DNA from: Cellulomonas wangleii
GTDB taxonomy: Bacteria; Actinomycetota; Actinomycetes; Actinomycetales; Cellulomonadaceae
Assembly (NCBI RefSeq): GCF_018388445.1
Contig: NZ_CP074405.1
Span: 868,001-932,000, forward strand
Reading direction: 5' to 3'
Length of the DNA stretch: 64,000 bases
Part shown: positions 1 through 8,749 of the stretch, piece after piece
How positions within the stretch are numbered: position 1 is the first letter of the stretch
Layout of the letters: every line of letters starts with the position of its first letter
Program-made: the position numbers and the translations under genes
The notes under the pieces: model-generated
Databases searched by the model: none
Seen by the model: the letters and a program-made list of their open reading frames with translations, nothing else
What the model was told of the DNA's origin: nothing

Positions 1-320
1 GCGGTCGCCGTGCGCGTACCCTGAGGAGGAGGCGCGGCTCCGGTCCCCGTGAGCCGCCGCCCCGACCGGACACCGCCAGGTGCACGGCGAGCCCCTCGGT
101 CACCGCACGGCGACGTCGGCGAGCGATCCTCGGAACGGCGATGACGCGGGGCCCCACCCCGCCCCGGTGCTCCACGCAGGTGTCCGGCGACCCGGCGCCC
201 GAGGTGGGTGCCCCGGCCCGGGCTGCCGCGTGCCGGACCGGTCACCGGCGCACGACCCGTCGCGGCGTGGTCGCCGGTGCTGTGCCGTGGTCGCGGGTGC
301 GGACGTGCGAAGGAGGAGAT
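1..320. other. Upstream stretch without a supportable gene
   Basis: I see no convincing coding region here. Long open frames exist on both strands, but they have the arginine/proline/alanine-rich composition of frame shadows in very GC-rich DNA. A TACCCT hexamer at 17-22 followed by GAGGAGGAG looks promoter- or ribosome-site-like but leads into no sensible reading frame. The only clear signal is the Shine-Dalgarno AGGAGG at 311-316 belonging to the next gene. Confidence 0.5.
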
Positions 321-2489
321 GTGGCAGGAGCAGGCCGACGTCGGTCCGGAGGCTCGCGCGCGGGCACCGCAGGCTCGCGAGCGGGCACCGGGGTCCAGCG
401 CCGCAAGGCGCCGCGCGCCGTCGAGCGCGGGCTCGTCCCGGTGCTCGCCGAGGTCGCCCGCGAGGTCGACCGCGCCGTGCAGCGCACACCCATCCGCCCG
501 TCCGTCCGGACCAAGTTCCAGGTCGTCGCGCTGCTGGTCCGCGAGGAGCGCGCACGCCTCATGGCGGACGACCAGCTCGGCCAGTCCCGCCGCACCCAGC
601 AGCTCAAGCGGCTCGACGACATCGCGACGATGCTCGCCCGCACCGCCGCCCGCGACACGTCCCTGCTCGCGCTGCTCGCCGACGACGCCCGGCTGTCCGA
701 CGCCGCGCACGCCTACAAGGCGACCGTGATGCGCGAGGCCGGCATGGAGCCGCCCGCCGAGGAGCCCACCCCCGCCGCCCCGACGACGCCCGTCGTCGTC
801 CCCGAGAACCGCGTGGTGCCGCAGTCGGTGCGCTCGCGTCAGCTCGCCAACCCGTTCCTCGCACCGGACTTCGAGGCCGCCGCCGAGCGCCGGGCCGCGC
901 AGCCCCGGCGGCTGGCCGGCTGGGAGCTGCTCGAGCCGCTGTTCCGGTCCTTCGAGTACGCCGCCACGGGGGCGCCCGCCTGCATGCCGCTGCCGACGCC
1001 CCGGGTGGTGCCCGTGCCCGCCGGGCGCGAGCTCATGCCGCACCAGGCGCAGGTCGTCGCGGCGACGGCCGCCGGCCACCGCACGTTCCTGCTCGCCGAC
1101 GAGCCCGGCCTGGGCAAGACCGCCCAGGCGCTGCTGGCCGCGCAGGCCGCGGACGCCTACCCGCTGCTCGTCGTGGCGCCCAACGTCGTCAAGACCAACT
1201 GGGCGCGCGAGGTCGGGCTGTGGACGCCGTTCCGGCAGGCCACGGTCGTGCACGGCGACGGTGAGCAGGTCGACGCGTTCGCGGACGTCGTGATCGTCAA
1301 CTACGACATCCTCGACCGGCACGCCGGCTGGCTCGGCGACTTCGGCTTCCGCGGGATGGTCGTCGACGAGGCGCACTTCATCAAGAACAAGACGTCGCAG
1401 CGCTCGCAGCACGTGCTCGCGCTCTCCGAGCGCATCCGCACCCGCGCGGGGCGCCCGCTGCTCATGGCGCTGACCGGCACGCCGCTGATCAACGACATCG
1501 AGGACTTCCGCGCGATCTGGCAGTTCCTCGGCTGGATCGACGACACCAAGCCGCTCGGCCGGCTCATGACCGCGCTGGAGGAGACGGGCCTGACACCCGC
1601 CGACCCCGGCTTCTACACCGCCGCGCGCAACGCCGTCATCGACATGGGCATCGTGCGCCGCCGCAAGGTCGACGTCGCCGCCGACATCCCCGCCCGCCGC
1701 GTGGCCGACCTGCCGGTCGAGCTCGACGGCGCCACGGGGCGCTCGATCCGCGCGGCCGAGGCGGCGCTGGCGCAGCGGCTCCTCAGCCGGTACCGGGCCG
1801 CGCTGGAGGCTCGCACCGGCGACCCGTCCGTCGACGGGCTGGACCTGGACCTGGCGCGCCGCGTCGCCGCGGCCGAGCTCAAGGACTCCAGCTCGAAGGC
1901 CAAGGGCGAGAACGTCTTCACGATGGTGCGGCGCATCGGCCAGGCCAAGGCCGGACCCGCCGCGGACTACGCCGCGCAGCTGGCCCGCAACGTCGGCAAG
2001 GTCGTCTTCTTCGCCAAGCACGTCGACGTCATGGACGCCGCCGAGCAGACGTTCGCCGAGCGCGGCATCCGGTTCGCCTCGATCCGGGGCGACCAGACCC
2101 CGCGGGTGCGCGAGAAGAACGTCACCGCGTTCGTCGAGGACCCCGACGTGCAGATCGCCGTGTGCTCCCTCATGGCCGCGGGCGTGGGCCTGAACCTGCA
2201 GGTCGCGTCGAACCTGGTGCTGGCCGAGCTGTCCTGGACGGACGCCGAGCAGACGCAGGCGATCGACCGGGTCCACCGCATCGGCCAGGGCGACCCGGTG
2301 ACGGCCTGGCGGATCATCGCCGCCCAGACCATCGACGCCAAGATCGCCGAGCTCATCGACTCCAAGTCCGGTCTGGCCGCCCGGGCGCTGGACGGTGCGG
2401 GCGAGGACACGGAGTCGTCGACCGACGTGCAGCTCGACGCGCTGGTCTCGCTGCTCACCGACGCGTGGGCGGCCGACGGCACCGTGTGA
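321..2489 (+). CDS. SNF2-family DEAD/DEAH-box helicase
   Basis: A 722-residue SF2 ATPase of the SNF2 group, expected to translocate on or remodel DNA. The N-terminal ~235 residues are unassigned. The ATPase core follows, with Walker A DEPGLGKT (Lys266), the DEAH box at 349-352 inside VVDEAHFIKN, and motif III LTGTPLIND. The C-terminal helicase lobe carries AGVGLNLQVASN and the SNF2 signature QAIDRVHRIGQ. All core motifs look intact. The start is GTG 321, because AGGAGG sits at 311-316; an open frame runs further upstream but is poor in composition. It resembles SMARCAL1/HARP-like single-protein SNF2 helicases. No methylase, nuclease or defence partner lies beside it, so its role (repair or fork remodelling) is inference. 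Confidence 0.88.
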   Translation: MAGAGRRRSGGSRAGTAGSRAGTGVQRRKAPRAVERGLVPVLAEVAREVDRAVQRTPIRPSVRTKFQVVALLVREERARLMADDQLGQSRRTQQLKRLDDIATMLARTAARDTSLLALLADDARLSDAAHAYKATVMREAGMEPPAEEPTPAAPTTPVVVPENRVVPQSVRSRQLANPFLAPDFEAAAERRAAQPRRLAGWELLEPLFRSFEYAATGAPACMPLPTPRVVPVPAGRELMPHQAQVVAATAAGHRTFLLADEPGLGKTAQALLAAQAADAYPLLVVAPNVVKTNWAREVGLWTPFRQATVVHGDGEQVDAFADVVIVNYDILDRHAGWLGDFGFRGMVVDEAHFIKNKTSQRSQHVLALSERIRTRAGRPLLMALTGTPLINDIEDFRAIWQFLGWIDDTKPLGRLMTALEETGLTPADPGFYTAARNAVIDMGIVRRRKVDVAADIPARRVADLPVELDGATGRSIRAAEAALAQRLLSRYRAALEARTGDPSVDGLDLDLARRVAAAELKDSSSKAKGENVFTMVRRIGQAKAGPAADYAAQLARNVGKVVFFAKHVDVMDAAEQTFAERGIRFASIRGDQTPRVREKNVTAFVEDPDVQIAVCSLMAAGVGLNLQVASNLVLAELSWTDAEQTQAIDRVHRIGQGDPVTAWRIIAAQTIDAKIAELIDSKSGLAARALDGAGEDTESSTDVQLDALVSLLTDAWAADGTV

Positions 2490-2600
2490 CGGTGCCGTCG
2501 TGCCGTCCCCGCGCTGAAGGGGCGCACCGCCCGGTCGAGGGCGGGCGTTCTTGAGGACGCCGGGGTGTCGGGGATGTGGGTCGGCGCGGATCGGCCGTTC

Positions 2601-2689
2601 CACATGTCTACCAAGCAGATTGCTCAACAGACTAGATGTTCGACCATCTGTATGAGGGACCGCGAGATCGCCCCGCGGACGCGTACGAT
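2601..2689 (+). promoter_or_regulatory. MarR promoter and probable operator region
   Basis: This patch is clearly less GC-rich than its surroundings. A -10-like TACGAT at 2684-2689 lies exactly 6 bases before ATG 2696, which predicts a leaderless transcript. Upstream are small palindromes, AGCA-GAT-TGCT (2614-2624) and AGATG-N6-CATCT (2634-2649), in the position where a MarR protein would repress its own operon. No good -35 hexamer is visible. Confidence 0.5.
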
Positions 2690-2695
2690 CGACGG

Positions 2696-3238
2696 ATGGA
2701 CGACCCACGGCGCGACGAGGGCCCGGACGCCCTCGCGGCGGTGGCGCCCGGCGCGGACCTCGGGTGGTGCCTCGGCGTGATCCTGCGCCGGTGGACCGAG
2801 CTGGTCGAGGAGGCGGTCGCCGGTGTGCCCCACGGCACGCGCGGCTACCAGATCCTCTCGGTGGTCGGGCACCACGAGCCGCCGACCCAGAGCGGGCTGG
2901 CCAAGCACCTGCGCATCGACAAGACCGTGATGCCGTACGTCATCGACGCGCTCGAGCAGGCCGGCCTGGTCGAGCGGCGCATGGACCCCACCGACCGCCG
3001 GGTCCGGCGCATCGCGCTGACCCCGCACGGCCGGGCCACGCTCGCCGACCTCGAGGGCAAGGTCCGCGCGGCCGAGGACGCGGTGTTCGACGGTGTGCCC
3101 GACGACGCGCGACGCGAGTTCACGCAGCGCGCCGGCGAGCTCGCCGCGACCGTCCACGGCGCGCAGCCGGCGCTCGACCCCTGCCTGGCCGTGCGCGACG
3201 CCCTGACGGACCCCTCGCTCGCCGCGGGCTCCCGGTAG
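2696..3238 (+). CDS. MarR-family transcriptional regulator
   Basis: A 180-residue winged-helix dimeric repressor. The helix-turn-helix and wing span roughly residues 45-112 (QSGLAKHLRIDKTVMPYVID then the wing DPTDRRVRRIALTP), flanked by the N- and C-terminal dimerisation helices usual for MarR. I chose ATG 2696 because a TACGAT -10 lies 6 bases upstream; an in-frame ATG at 2636 would add 20 residues but lies inside the probable operator. The next gene follows after 21 bases, so the two probably form an operon that the repressor autoregulates. The ligand is unknown; MarR proteins commonly sense phenolics, oxidants or lipids. Confidence 0.88.
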   Translation: MDDPRRDEGPDALAAVAPGADLGWCLGVILRRWTELVEEAVAGVPHGTRGYQILSVVGHHEPPTQSGLAKHLRIDKTVMPYVIDALEQAGLVERRMDPTDRRVRRIALTPHGRATLADLEGKVRAAEDAVFDGVPDDARREFTQRAGELAATVHGAQPALDPCLAVRDALTDPSLAAGSR

Positions 3239-3259
3239 CCCGCCGGCACTGGAGGTTCG

Positions 3260-3817
3260 ATGACGAGCAGCGACGGCGGGACGTCCGCGGCCCGGCTCGC
3301 CGCGCTCGAGCCCGGCACGACCACCGTCGCCGCCCTCGCGCTCTTCGACGCCCTGCCCCCGCTCGACGTCGACGAGACGCTGGGCCGCTGGGCCGGGCGC
3401 GGCATCCCCACGGCGCACCCGTTCGACGGGCTGCTGGAGGCGCTCGGCTGGTACGGCAAGCGCATGGACGCGCCCGACGACGTCCACCCGCTGGTGTTCC
3501 GCGGCGCGCGCGGCCGACTCGTCGCGATCACGCCCACGCTCCTTCCGCTGGGCCCCGCCCTGCGTCTGGCGCCCGTCGTGCCGCCCGCTGTCGCCGCGCG
3601 GGCGTTCGCCGTCCTGCGCCCGCTGCTGACGACCACCCGCCCGCAGGCACGCCTGCGCACCGTCGCCTACCGCGGGGTGCCGTCGGCGGCGATGGTCTAC
3701 GACCGGCTGCCGATCATCGACGCGTTCCGGCGCGTCGACGACCGCACCGTGCTGGGGGTCATGGACCTGCGCGGATCGGCGCTCCCGTACGTCTTCGTGC
3801 TGCGGCGCGACCGGTAG
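3260..3817 (+). CDS. GXWXG/DUF4334 domain protein
   Basis: A 185-residue cytosolic protein with the N-terminal GXWXG module (G42-R-W-A-G46 followed by GIPTAHPFDGLLEALGWYGK) and a C-terminal DUF4334 region ending YVFVLRR. The family is common in actinobacteria and has no settled biochemical function; the fold is thought to bind a small hydrophobic ligand. Start ATG 3260 has GGAGG at 3251-3255. It follows the MarR gene closely and is probably its regulated target, which hints at a role in handling whatever small molecule the repressor senses (inference). Confidence 0.8.
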   Translation: MTSSDGGTSAARLAALEPGTTTVAALALFDALPPLDVDETLGRWAGRGIPTAHPFDGLLEALGWYGKRMDAPDDVHPLVFRGARGRLVAITPTLLPLGPALRLAPVVPPAVAARAFAVLRPLLTTTRPQARLRTVAYRGVPSAAMVYDRLPIIDAFRRVDDRTVLGVMDLRGSALPYVFVLRRDR

Positions 3818-4011
3818 CGCGAACAGGCGCAGGATGGCCCGCGGCATCGCCGCCGACGCCCCTTCGACGTCACCCAAATGTGGTGCCGCTTCCGCAACAC
3901 GCGCCCGAACTTTTCCGGTTCGACTGGAAACGGGCAGCAGGTTGTGCTGGGCTACCGCACGCGTCCCCTGCGCGTCTTTTGTGTCACGCCCCCCGAAGCC
4001 GAGGTGCCCCG

Positions 4012-5127
4012 TTGACCACCGCCACCCACAGCTCTCCGTCCGACGACCGACCGGCGGAGGTGACGGGGCCCGCGTCACCTCGTGAGCGGCACGTCAGCGA
4101 CTTCACCGAACTCGCCCGCGTGATCCGGGAGATGGGCCTGATGCGGCGGCGGCACGCGTACTACTGGACCCGGTTCGCCGTTCTCACCCTCGCGCTGGTC
4201 GGCATCGGCGTGGCGTTCGTGCTGATCGGCCCGTCGTGGTGGCAGATGGTGACCGCCGCGGTCCTGGCGGTGGTGCTGGGCCAGGTGATGTTCCTGGGGC
4301 ACGACGCCGCCCACAAGCAGATCTTCGCCTCGAGCCGCTGGAACGACTGGGCCAGCCTCGTCCTGGCGAACCTCTACGCGGGCATGAGCTACGGCTGGTG
4401 GAACCACAAGCACGGCCGGCACCACGCCAAGCCCAACACCGTCGGCGCGGACGGCGACATCCAGCCCGGCGTCCTCGTCTTCACCACCGAGAACCTCGAG
4501 CAGACCCGCACCGGGTTCAAGGGGTGGTTCGCGCAGCGCCAGGGGTGGTTCTTCTTCCCGCTGCTGCTGCTGGAGGGCATCAACCTGCACGCGTCGGGGA
4601 TCAAGACGATCTTCGGGCGCGGCCCCGTCAAGCGCCGGGCCGTGGAGATCGCGTTCGTCACGATCCGCCTGGGTGGCTACCTCGCCCTGGTGTTCTGGGT
4701 CCTGCCGGTCGGCATGGCGCTGGCCTTCCTCGGCGTGCAGCTCGGCCTGTTCGGCGTCTACATGGGGGCGTCGTTCGCGCCCAACCACAAGGGCATGCCC
4801 GTGGTGCCGGCGTCGGCCAAGATGGACTTCCTGCGCCGCCAGGTGCTGCTCAGCCGCAACATCACCGGCGGGCGGCTGGTCGACTGGTTCATGGGCGGCC
4901 TGAACCACCAGGTCGAGCACCACCTCTTCCCCAGCATGCCCAGCCCGGCGCTGCGCGAGGCGCGCCCGATCGTGCAGGAGTTCTGCGAGTCGCGCGGCAT
5001 CACCTACACGCAGACCACCCTGGGCGAGTCCTACCGGATCGTCGTGCGGTACCTCAACGAGGTGGGCCTGGCCGCGCGCGACCCGTTCCAGTGCCCGCTG
5101 GTGGCGGAGTACCGCATGGCCCGCTGA
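4012..5127 (+). CDS. Membrane fatty acid desaturase
   Basis: A 371-residue integral-membrane di-iron desaturase acting on acyl-CoA or acyl-lipid in the cytoplasmic membrane. All three histidine boxes are present: HDAAH at 97-101, HKHGRHH at 132-138, and QVEHH at 300-304. The last box has the Gln-containing form typical of front-end (Delta6-like) and related actinobacterial DesA3-type enzymes. Hydrophobic segments lie near 50-95 and 215-250. The start is TTG 4012, set by GAGGTG at 4001-4006; no ATG or GTG gives a better fit. It stands alone; the preceding 194 bases hold a moderately AT-richer leader but no motif I can name. The regiospecificity cannot be read from sequence. Confidence 0.92.
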   Translation: MTTATHSSPSDDRPAEVTGPASPRERHVSDFTELARVIREMGLMRRRHAYYWTRFAVLTLALVGIGVAFVLIGPSWWQMVTAAVLAVVLGQVMFLGHDAAHKQIFASSRWNDWASLVLANLYAGMSYGWWNHKHGRHHAKPNTVGADGDIQPGVLVFTTENLEQTRTGFKGWFAQRQGWFFFPLLLLEGINLHASGIKTIFGRGPVKRRAVEIAFVTIRLGGYLALVFWVLPVGMALAFLGVQLGLFGVYMGASFAPNHKGMPVVPASAKMDFLRRQVLLSRNITGGRLVDWFMGGLNHQVEHHLFPSMPSPALREARPIVQEFCESRGITYTQTTLGESYRIVVRYLNEVGLAARDPFQCPLVAEYRMAR

Positions 5128-5168
5128 CGGCGCCCGTCGCGTTTAGCGACACCGCGACCGGCGGGGCC

Positions 5169-5328
5169 TCAGCGCGCTGCGCGCCGTCGGCCCGCGCGTT
5201 CCGCGAACGCGTCCATCGCCGCCAGCACCTCGGTCGCCTGCCACACGCGGCCGCGCCGACCGGGCGACGGCGCCTGCAGGACGCCCGCGGCCTCCAGGAA
5301 CTCGATCGCGTTGCGGGCTCCGCGGTCG
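5169..5328 (-). pseudogene. C-terminal fragment of a Fic-family protein
   Basis: Read on the minus strand, this stretch encodes about 50 residues (ARNAIEFLEAAGVLQ, then GRVWQATEVLAAMDAFAERAG and a stop at 5169). This closely resembles the winged-helix tail that ends many actinobacterial Fic/DOC AMPylase-family proteins. The Fic catalytic domain, with its HPFxxGNGR motif, is absent. Reading further upstream on this strand runs straight into the antisense of vapB and vapC. The fragment is therefore a remnant left by a deletion or recombination. The exact junction, around 5328-5335, is an estimate. Confidence 0.55.
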
Positions 5329-5331
5329 GAG

Positions 5332-5421
5332 CCGCGCCTGGACGACGACTTCGAGAGCGACGTCACCGCGGCGACCACGCTGCTCGTGCCGGACGAGAGC
5401 GACCCGTGGCGCGCCGACTGA
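5332..5421 (+). pseudogene. Truncated VapB-type antitoxin remnant
   Basis: The frame ending at TGA 5419-5421 encodes LDDDFESDVTAATTLL followed by VPDESDPWRAD. This looks like the toxin-binding C-terminal tail of a VapB antitoxin, and it overlaps the vapC start by 16 bases, as intact vapBC pairs often do. Upstream, the frame continues without any ATG or GTG into sequence that instead encodes the opposite-strand Fic fragment. The DNA-binding N-terminal domain is missing. TTG 5311 could start a ~36-residue peptide, but has only a weak ribosome site. Confidence 0.5.
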
Positions 5422-5825
5422 TCTTCGACACGAGCACCCTCATCGCCTACGAGCGCGGGACGGTCGACCGGGCGTCCCTCGACGACGACGACGACCTCGC
5501 GATCGCCGCGGTCACGGTGGCCGCGTTCCGGACCGGCATCGAGCTCACCGACACGGCCGCACGCGCCGCCGATCGCGCCCGCGTCCTGGCCGCTATCACG
5601 TCGGCGGTCACGGTCCTCGACTACACCGAGCGCACGGCGGTCCAGCACGCCCGCCTCATCGCGCACGTGCGGCGGACAGGGGAGCCGCGCGGTGCGCACG
5701 ACCTGATCATCGCCGCGCACGCCGCCGAGGACGGGCGGGCGGTCGCCGCGTACGACCTCCGGGCGCGCTTCGGTGACCTGCCGGGGGTCGGGACGGTCGG
5801 CGTCCCGGGCGCCCGACGGCGGTAG
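5406..5825 (+). CDS. PIN-domain ribonuclease toxin VapC
   Basis: A 139-residue PIN-domain protein, expected to be a Mg-dependent ribonuclease toxin. The acidic active-site set is visible: Asp in LIFDTSTLIAYERG near the N-terminus, Glu in RTGIELTD, Asp in AHDLIIAAHA and Asp in AAYDLRARFGDLPGV. The start is GTG 5406, overlapping the remnant antitoxin frame. The toxin appears complete while its cognate antitoxin is reduced to a tail. Either it is silent, its tail-only antitoxin still suffices, or it is neutralised from elsewhere. Confidence 0.82.
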   Translation: MARRLIFDTSTLIAYERGTVDRASLDDDDDLAIAAVTVAAFRTGIELTDTAARAADRARVLAAITSAVTVLDYTERTAVQHARLIAHVRRTGEPRGAHDLIIAAHAAEDGRAVAAYDLRARFGDLPGVGTVGVPGARRR

Positions 5826-5897
5826 CGCGCTCCTTCCGCACGGCCCGTCGGTCGCGGGTCCCGTGGCCCGGCCCGCCCGGCCCGCCCGGCACTGTCG

Positions 5898-7700
5898 TCA
5901 GCCCTCGTGCTCCGCGGACAGGCCCGCCGGGTCGTCGGCGCGCTCGCCGGACCGCTGCGCCTGCAGCTGCCGCAGCGCGTTGTCCGGCACCGGCTCCTGG
6001 CTCAGGCCGCGCCGCATCCGCTCGACCTGCGCGGCGGGCGCGCGTGGCGGCAGCAGCGGGGTGTCCCGGTCGACCACGGCCTGCACGACGCACGGCCGGT
6101 CCGCCGCCAGCGCCGTGCGCCACGCGTCGGCGACGTCCGCCGGGTCGTCCACCCGGACGGCGGCCAGCCCGAGCAGCTCGGCGTAGTCCGCGTACGGGAA
6201 CGACGGCACGTCCTGCGAGACGTCGAAGCGCGGGTCGCCCTCCATCTCGCGCTGCTCCCACGTGACCTCCGCCAGGTCCCCGTTGTCCAGCACGAGCACG
6301 ACGAACCGCGGGTCGGCCCAGTCGCGCCAGCGGGCGGCGACGGTGACCAGCTCGTTGATGCCGTTCATCAGCATGGCGCCGTCCCCGGCCAGCGCGACGA
6401 CGGGCCGTTCGGGGTGCAGCAGCTTGGCGGCGATCCCGTACGGCAGGGCCGAGCCCATCGAGGCCAGGGTGCTCGACAGGTGCGCCGGCACGCCGGGCGG
6501 CAGCCGCAGGTGACGGGCGTACCAGTAGGTGATCGACCCGACGTCGACGGACACCTGGGCGTCGGCGGGGAGGTGCGCGGACAGCTCGTGCAGCAGCAGC
6601 TGGGGGTTGAGCGGCTCGGCGGGTGCGGCGACGCGCTCGGCGGCGATGCGCCGCCACGACGCGACGGCCGCGGTGACCTCGTCGCGCCACGGACCCGAGC
6701 GCTGCGGCAGCCGGGGGAGGAGCGCGTCGAGCGTCGCGGCGGCATCCCCCGCCAGCGGTGCCTCGACCGGGTACTTGGCGCCGAGGTTGCGCGCGGCCAC
6801 GTCGACCTGGACCGTCCGCGCCTGCCCGAGCGGCGGGTAGAACTCCGTCCACGGGTCGCTGCTGCCGACGATCAGCAGGGTGTCGCAGCGGGCGAGCAGG
6901 TCGGCGGACGCGGTGGTCCCGAGGTGCCCCATGACCCCGGCGTGCATCGGCAGGCCCTCGTCGAACAGGGGCTTGCCGAGCAGCGACGTGACCAGGCCGG
7001 CACCCAGGCGCTCGACGACCTCCAGCACCTGGTCGGTCGCGCCGCGGGCGCCACGGCCCGCGAGGACCACGACCCGCTCGCCGGCGCCGAGCACCTGCGC
7101 GGCGCGGTCCAGGTCGTCGCCGGGGGGCACACCGACGGTCCGCGAGACCGCGCGCGACGTCTGCACCACCCCGTGCGACTGCTCCGGCTCGGCGGCCACG
7201 GCCTGCTGCACGTCGTGCGGGACGATCACGCACGTCGGGCTCGACGTCGCGATCGCGGTGCGCAGGGCGGCGTCCAGCACGGCGGGCAGCTGCTCGGGCG
7301 TCGTCACGGTCTGCAGGTACTGCGCGCACACGTCCTTGAGCAGCACCGGCAGGTCGACCTCCTGCAGGTACCCCGTGCCCAGCGCGGTGGTCGCCACCTG
7401 CCCCACGACCGCCACCACGGGCGTGCGGTCCAGCTTGGCGTCGTAGAGCCCGGTGAGCAGGTGGATCGCGCCGGGTCCCTGCGTCGCCAGGCACACGCCC
7501 ACGCCGCCCGAGTACTTGGCGTGGCCGGTCGCCATGAACGCGGCCATCTCCTCGTGCCGCGCCGTGACGAGCTCGATGTCACCACCGGCCCGCGCCAGCG
7601 CGGCGAGCAACGGGTCGATGCCGTCGCCGGCGTACCCGAAGATCCGTTCCACGCCCCACTCGCCGAGCCGCCGCACGATCGCGTCCGCCACCGTCGTCAT
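5898..7700 (-). CDS. Thiamine pyrophosphate enzyme, pyruvate oxidase/acetolactate synthase-like
   Basis: A 600-residue three-domain TPP enzyme. The N-terminal Pyr domain has the catalytic-Glu region IELVTARHEEMAAFM. The central domain is Rossmann-like (VVVLAGRGARGATDQ). The C-terminal PP domain has the TPP/Mg motif GDGAMLMNG ... LDNGD. Overall it resembles PoxB-type pyruvate:quinone oxidases and the related actinobacterial 'TPP-requiring protein' group more than IlvB, and no small acetolactate synthase subunit is nearby. The reaction is probably decarboxylation of pyruvate or another 2-oxo acid; substrate is not certain. Start ATG 7700 has a G-rich ribosome site just upstream. It is divergent from the L,D-transpeptidase gene. 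Confidence 0.85.
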   Translation of the reverse strand: MTTVADAIVRRLGEWGVERIFGYAGDGIDPLLAALARAGGDIELVTARHEEMAAFMATGHAKYSGGVGVCLATQGPGAIHLLTGLYDAKLDRTPVVAVVGQVATTALGTGYLQEVDLPVLLKDVCAQYLQTVTTPEQLPAVLDAALRTAIATSSPTCVIVPHDVQQAVAAEPEQSHGVVQTSRAVSRTVGVPPGDDLDRAAQVLGAGERVVVLAGRGARGATDQVLEVVERLGAGLVTSLLGKPLFDEGLPMHAGVMGHLGTTASADLLARCDTLLIVGSSDPWTEFYPPLGQARTVQVDVAARNLGAKYPVEAPLAGDAAATLDALLPRLPQRSGPWRDEVTAAVASWRRIAAERVAAPAEPLNPQLLLHELSAHLPADAQVSVDVGSITYWYARHLRLPPGVPAHLSSTLASMGSALPYGIAAKLLHPERPVVALAGDGAMLMNGINELVTVAARWRDWADPRFVVLVLDNGDLAEVTWEQREMEGDPRFDVSQDVPSFPYADYAELLGLAAVRVDDPADVADAWRTALAADRPCVVQAVVDRDTPLLPPRAPAAQVERMRRGLSQEPVPDNALRQLQAQRSGERADDPAGLSAEHEG

Positions 7701-7831
7701 CCGACCGTCCCCCGTCTCGTCGCCCTCCACCGATGCTGGGCGCCCGGGGGAGATGCCGCATCCGGGAGCCCGGTCCGCCGCGCGGTGCGGCGGGGTCGTC
7801 CGGACCGCCCGACGTCCCGCACCATGGGGGC

Positions 7832-8707
7832 ATGCGAGCGAGCGGATGGGCACGACCGGTGGCGGTCGCGCTGCTGGGAGCGGCTGTGGCGGCGGGCTGC
7901 GCGAGCGAGCCGCCCGCACCCGAGCCCGTGGTCGTCCGCGCGCCCGTCGACGTCGTGAAGGCCGCGGTCCCCCCGCCCCCGGTCGTCCCGGCAGCCGACC
8001 TGTCCACGCTGCCCGTCGCCGAGCCCCGCAACCTCGTGCCCGGCCTGCCCGGGACGGACGGCCTCGAGCAGCGGCGGAACGACGACCCCGCGCTCGGCGC
8101 CTGGCAGACCGCGACGGTCGTGCGGGACACCGCCGGGTACGACGCGATCAACGGCAGCCCCGTGGCGACGGTGCCCGCGGTGACGCTCGACGTGCCCACG
8201 GTGCTGCCCGTGGTCGAGCAGCGCGGCGGGTGGCTGCGCGTCATGCTCGCCACGCGCAGCGCCCTGCCCAGCCAGGACGTCGCGCAGGTCAACGGGCGCA
8301 CCGCCTGGATCCGCGCGCAGGACACGACGCCGTCCGGCACCGACTGGCGCCTGCACCTCGACCTCGCGGCGCTGACCCTGACGATCGACGACGGCGCGAC
8401 GACCCGCACCGTGCCCGTGACGGCGGTGGGTGCACCGGCGACGCCGACGCCTGCGATCCCGCAGTTCGTCGTCGGGTCGCAGTGGGAGCAGCCCGGCACC
8501 TCCACGCCGCGCGTGCTGCTGCTGTCCAGCCAGAGCGAGACCATCGACGTCTACGACACGGCGACCGGGACCTCGGCGACCGCCATCCACACCACCCCGT
8601 TCGACCGCACGGGGGCCATCTCCAACGGCTGCGTCCGGGTGAGCGAGGAGGTCCTCGACATGCTGTGGGACCAGGTCCCGGCGGGCACCGTCCTCACCGT
8701 GTCCTGA
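7832..8707 (+). CDS. L,D-transpeptidase lipoprotein (YkuD fold)
   Basis: A 291-residue exported protein. The N-terminus is a lipoprotein signal ending in the lipobox VAAGC, followed by a Pro/Val-rich linker. The C-terminal half carries the YkuD catalytic region, with a conserved Ser-x-Gly-Cys pattern, ISNGCVRVS, containing the nucleophilic Cys. The residue before Gly is Asn rather than the more common His, a variant seen in some actinobacteria. The predicted role is 3-3 cross-linking of peptidoglycan or attachment of wall ligands outside the membrane. Start ATG 7832 is supported by CACCAT at 7820-7825 placed 6 bases upstream, so it is likely leaderless. Confidence 0.82.
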   Translation: MRASGWARPVAVALLGAAVAAGCASEPPAPEPVVVRAPVDVVKAAVPPPPVVPAADLSTLPVAEPRNLVPGLPGTDGLEQRRNDDPALGAWQTATVVRDTAGYDAINGSPVATVPAVTLDVPTVLPVVEQRGGWLRVMLATRSALPSQDVAQVNGRTAWIRAQDTTPSGTDWRLHLDLAALTLTIDDGATTRTVPVTAVGAPATPTPAIPQFVVGSQWEQPGTSTPRVLLLSSQSETIDVYDTATGTSATAIHTTPFDRTGAISNGCVRVSEEVLDMLWDQVPAGTVLTVS

Positions 8708-8749
8708 GCCGGGGCCTCGTCCGGGGCCCGATGCGCCGTCCGCCGACGC

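Noticed and set aside
321..2489. SNF2 helicase as part of a defence system (DISARM- or BREX-like)
   Set aside because: No methyltransferase, PLD nuclease or other defence partners flank it; the neighbours are a MarR regulator and a metabolic protein.
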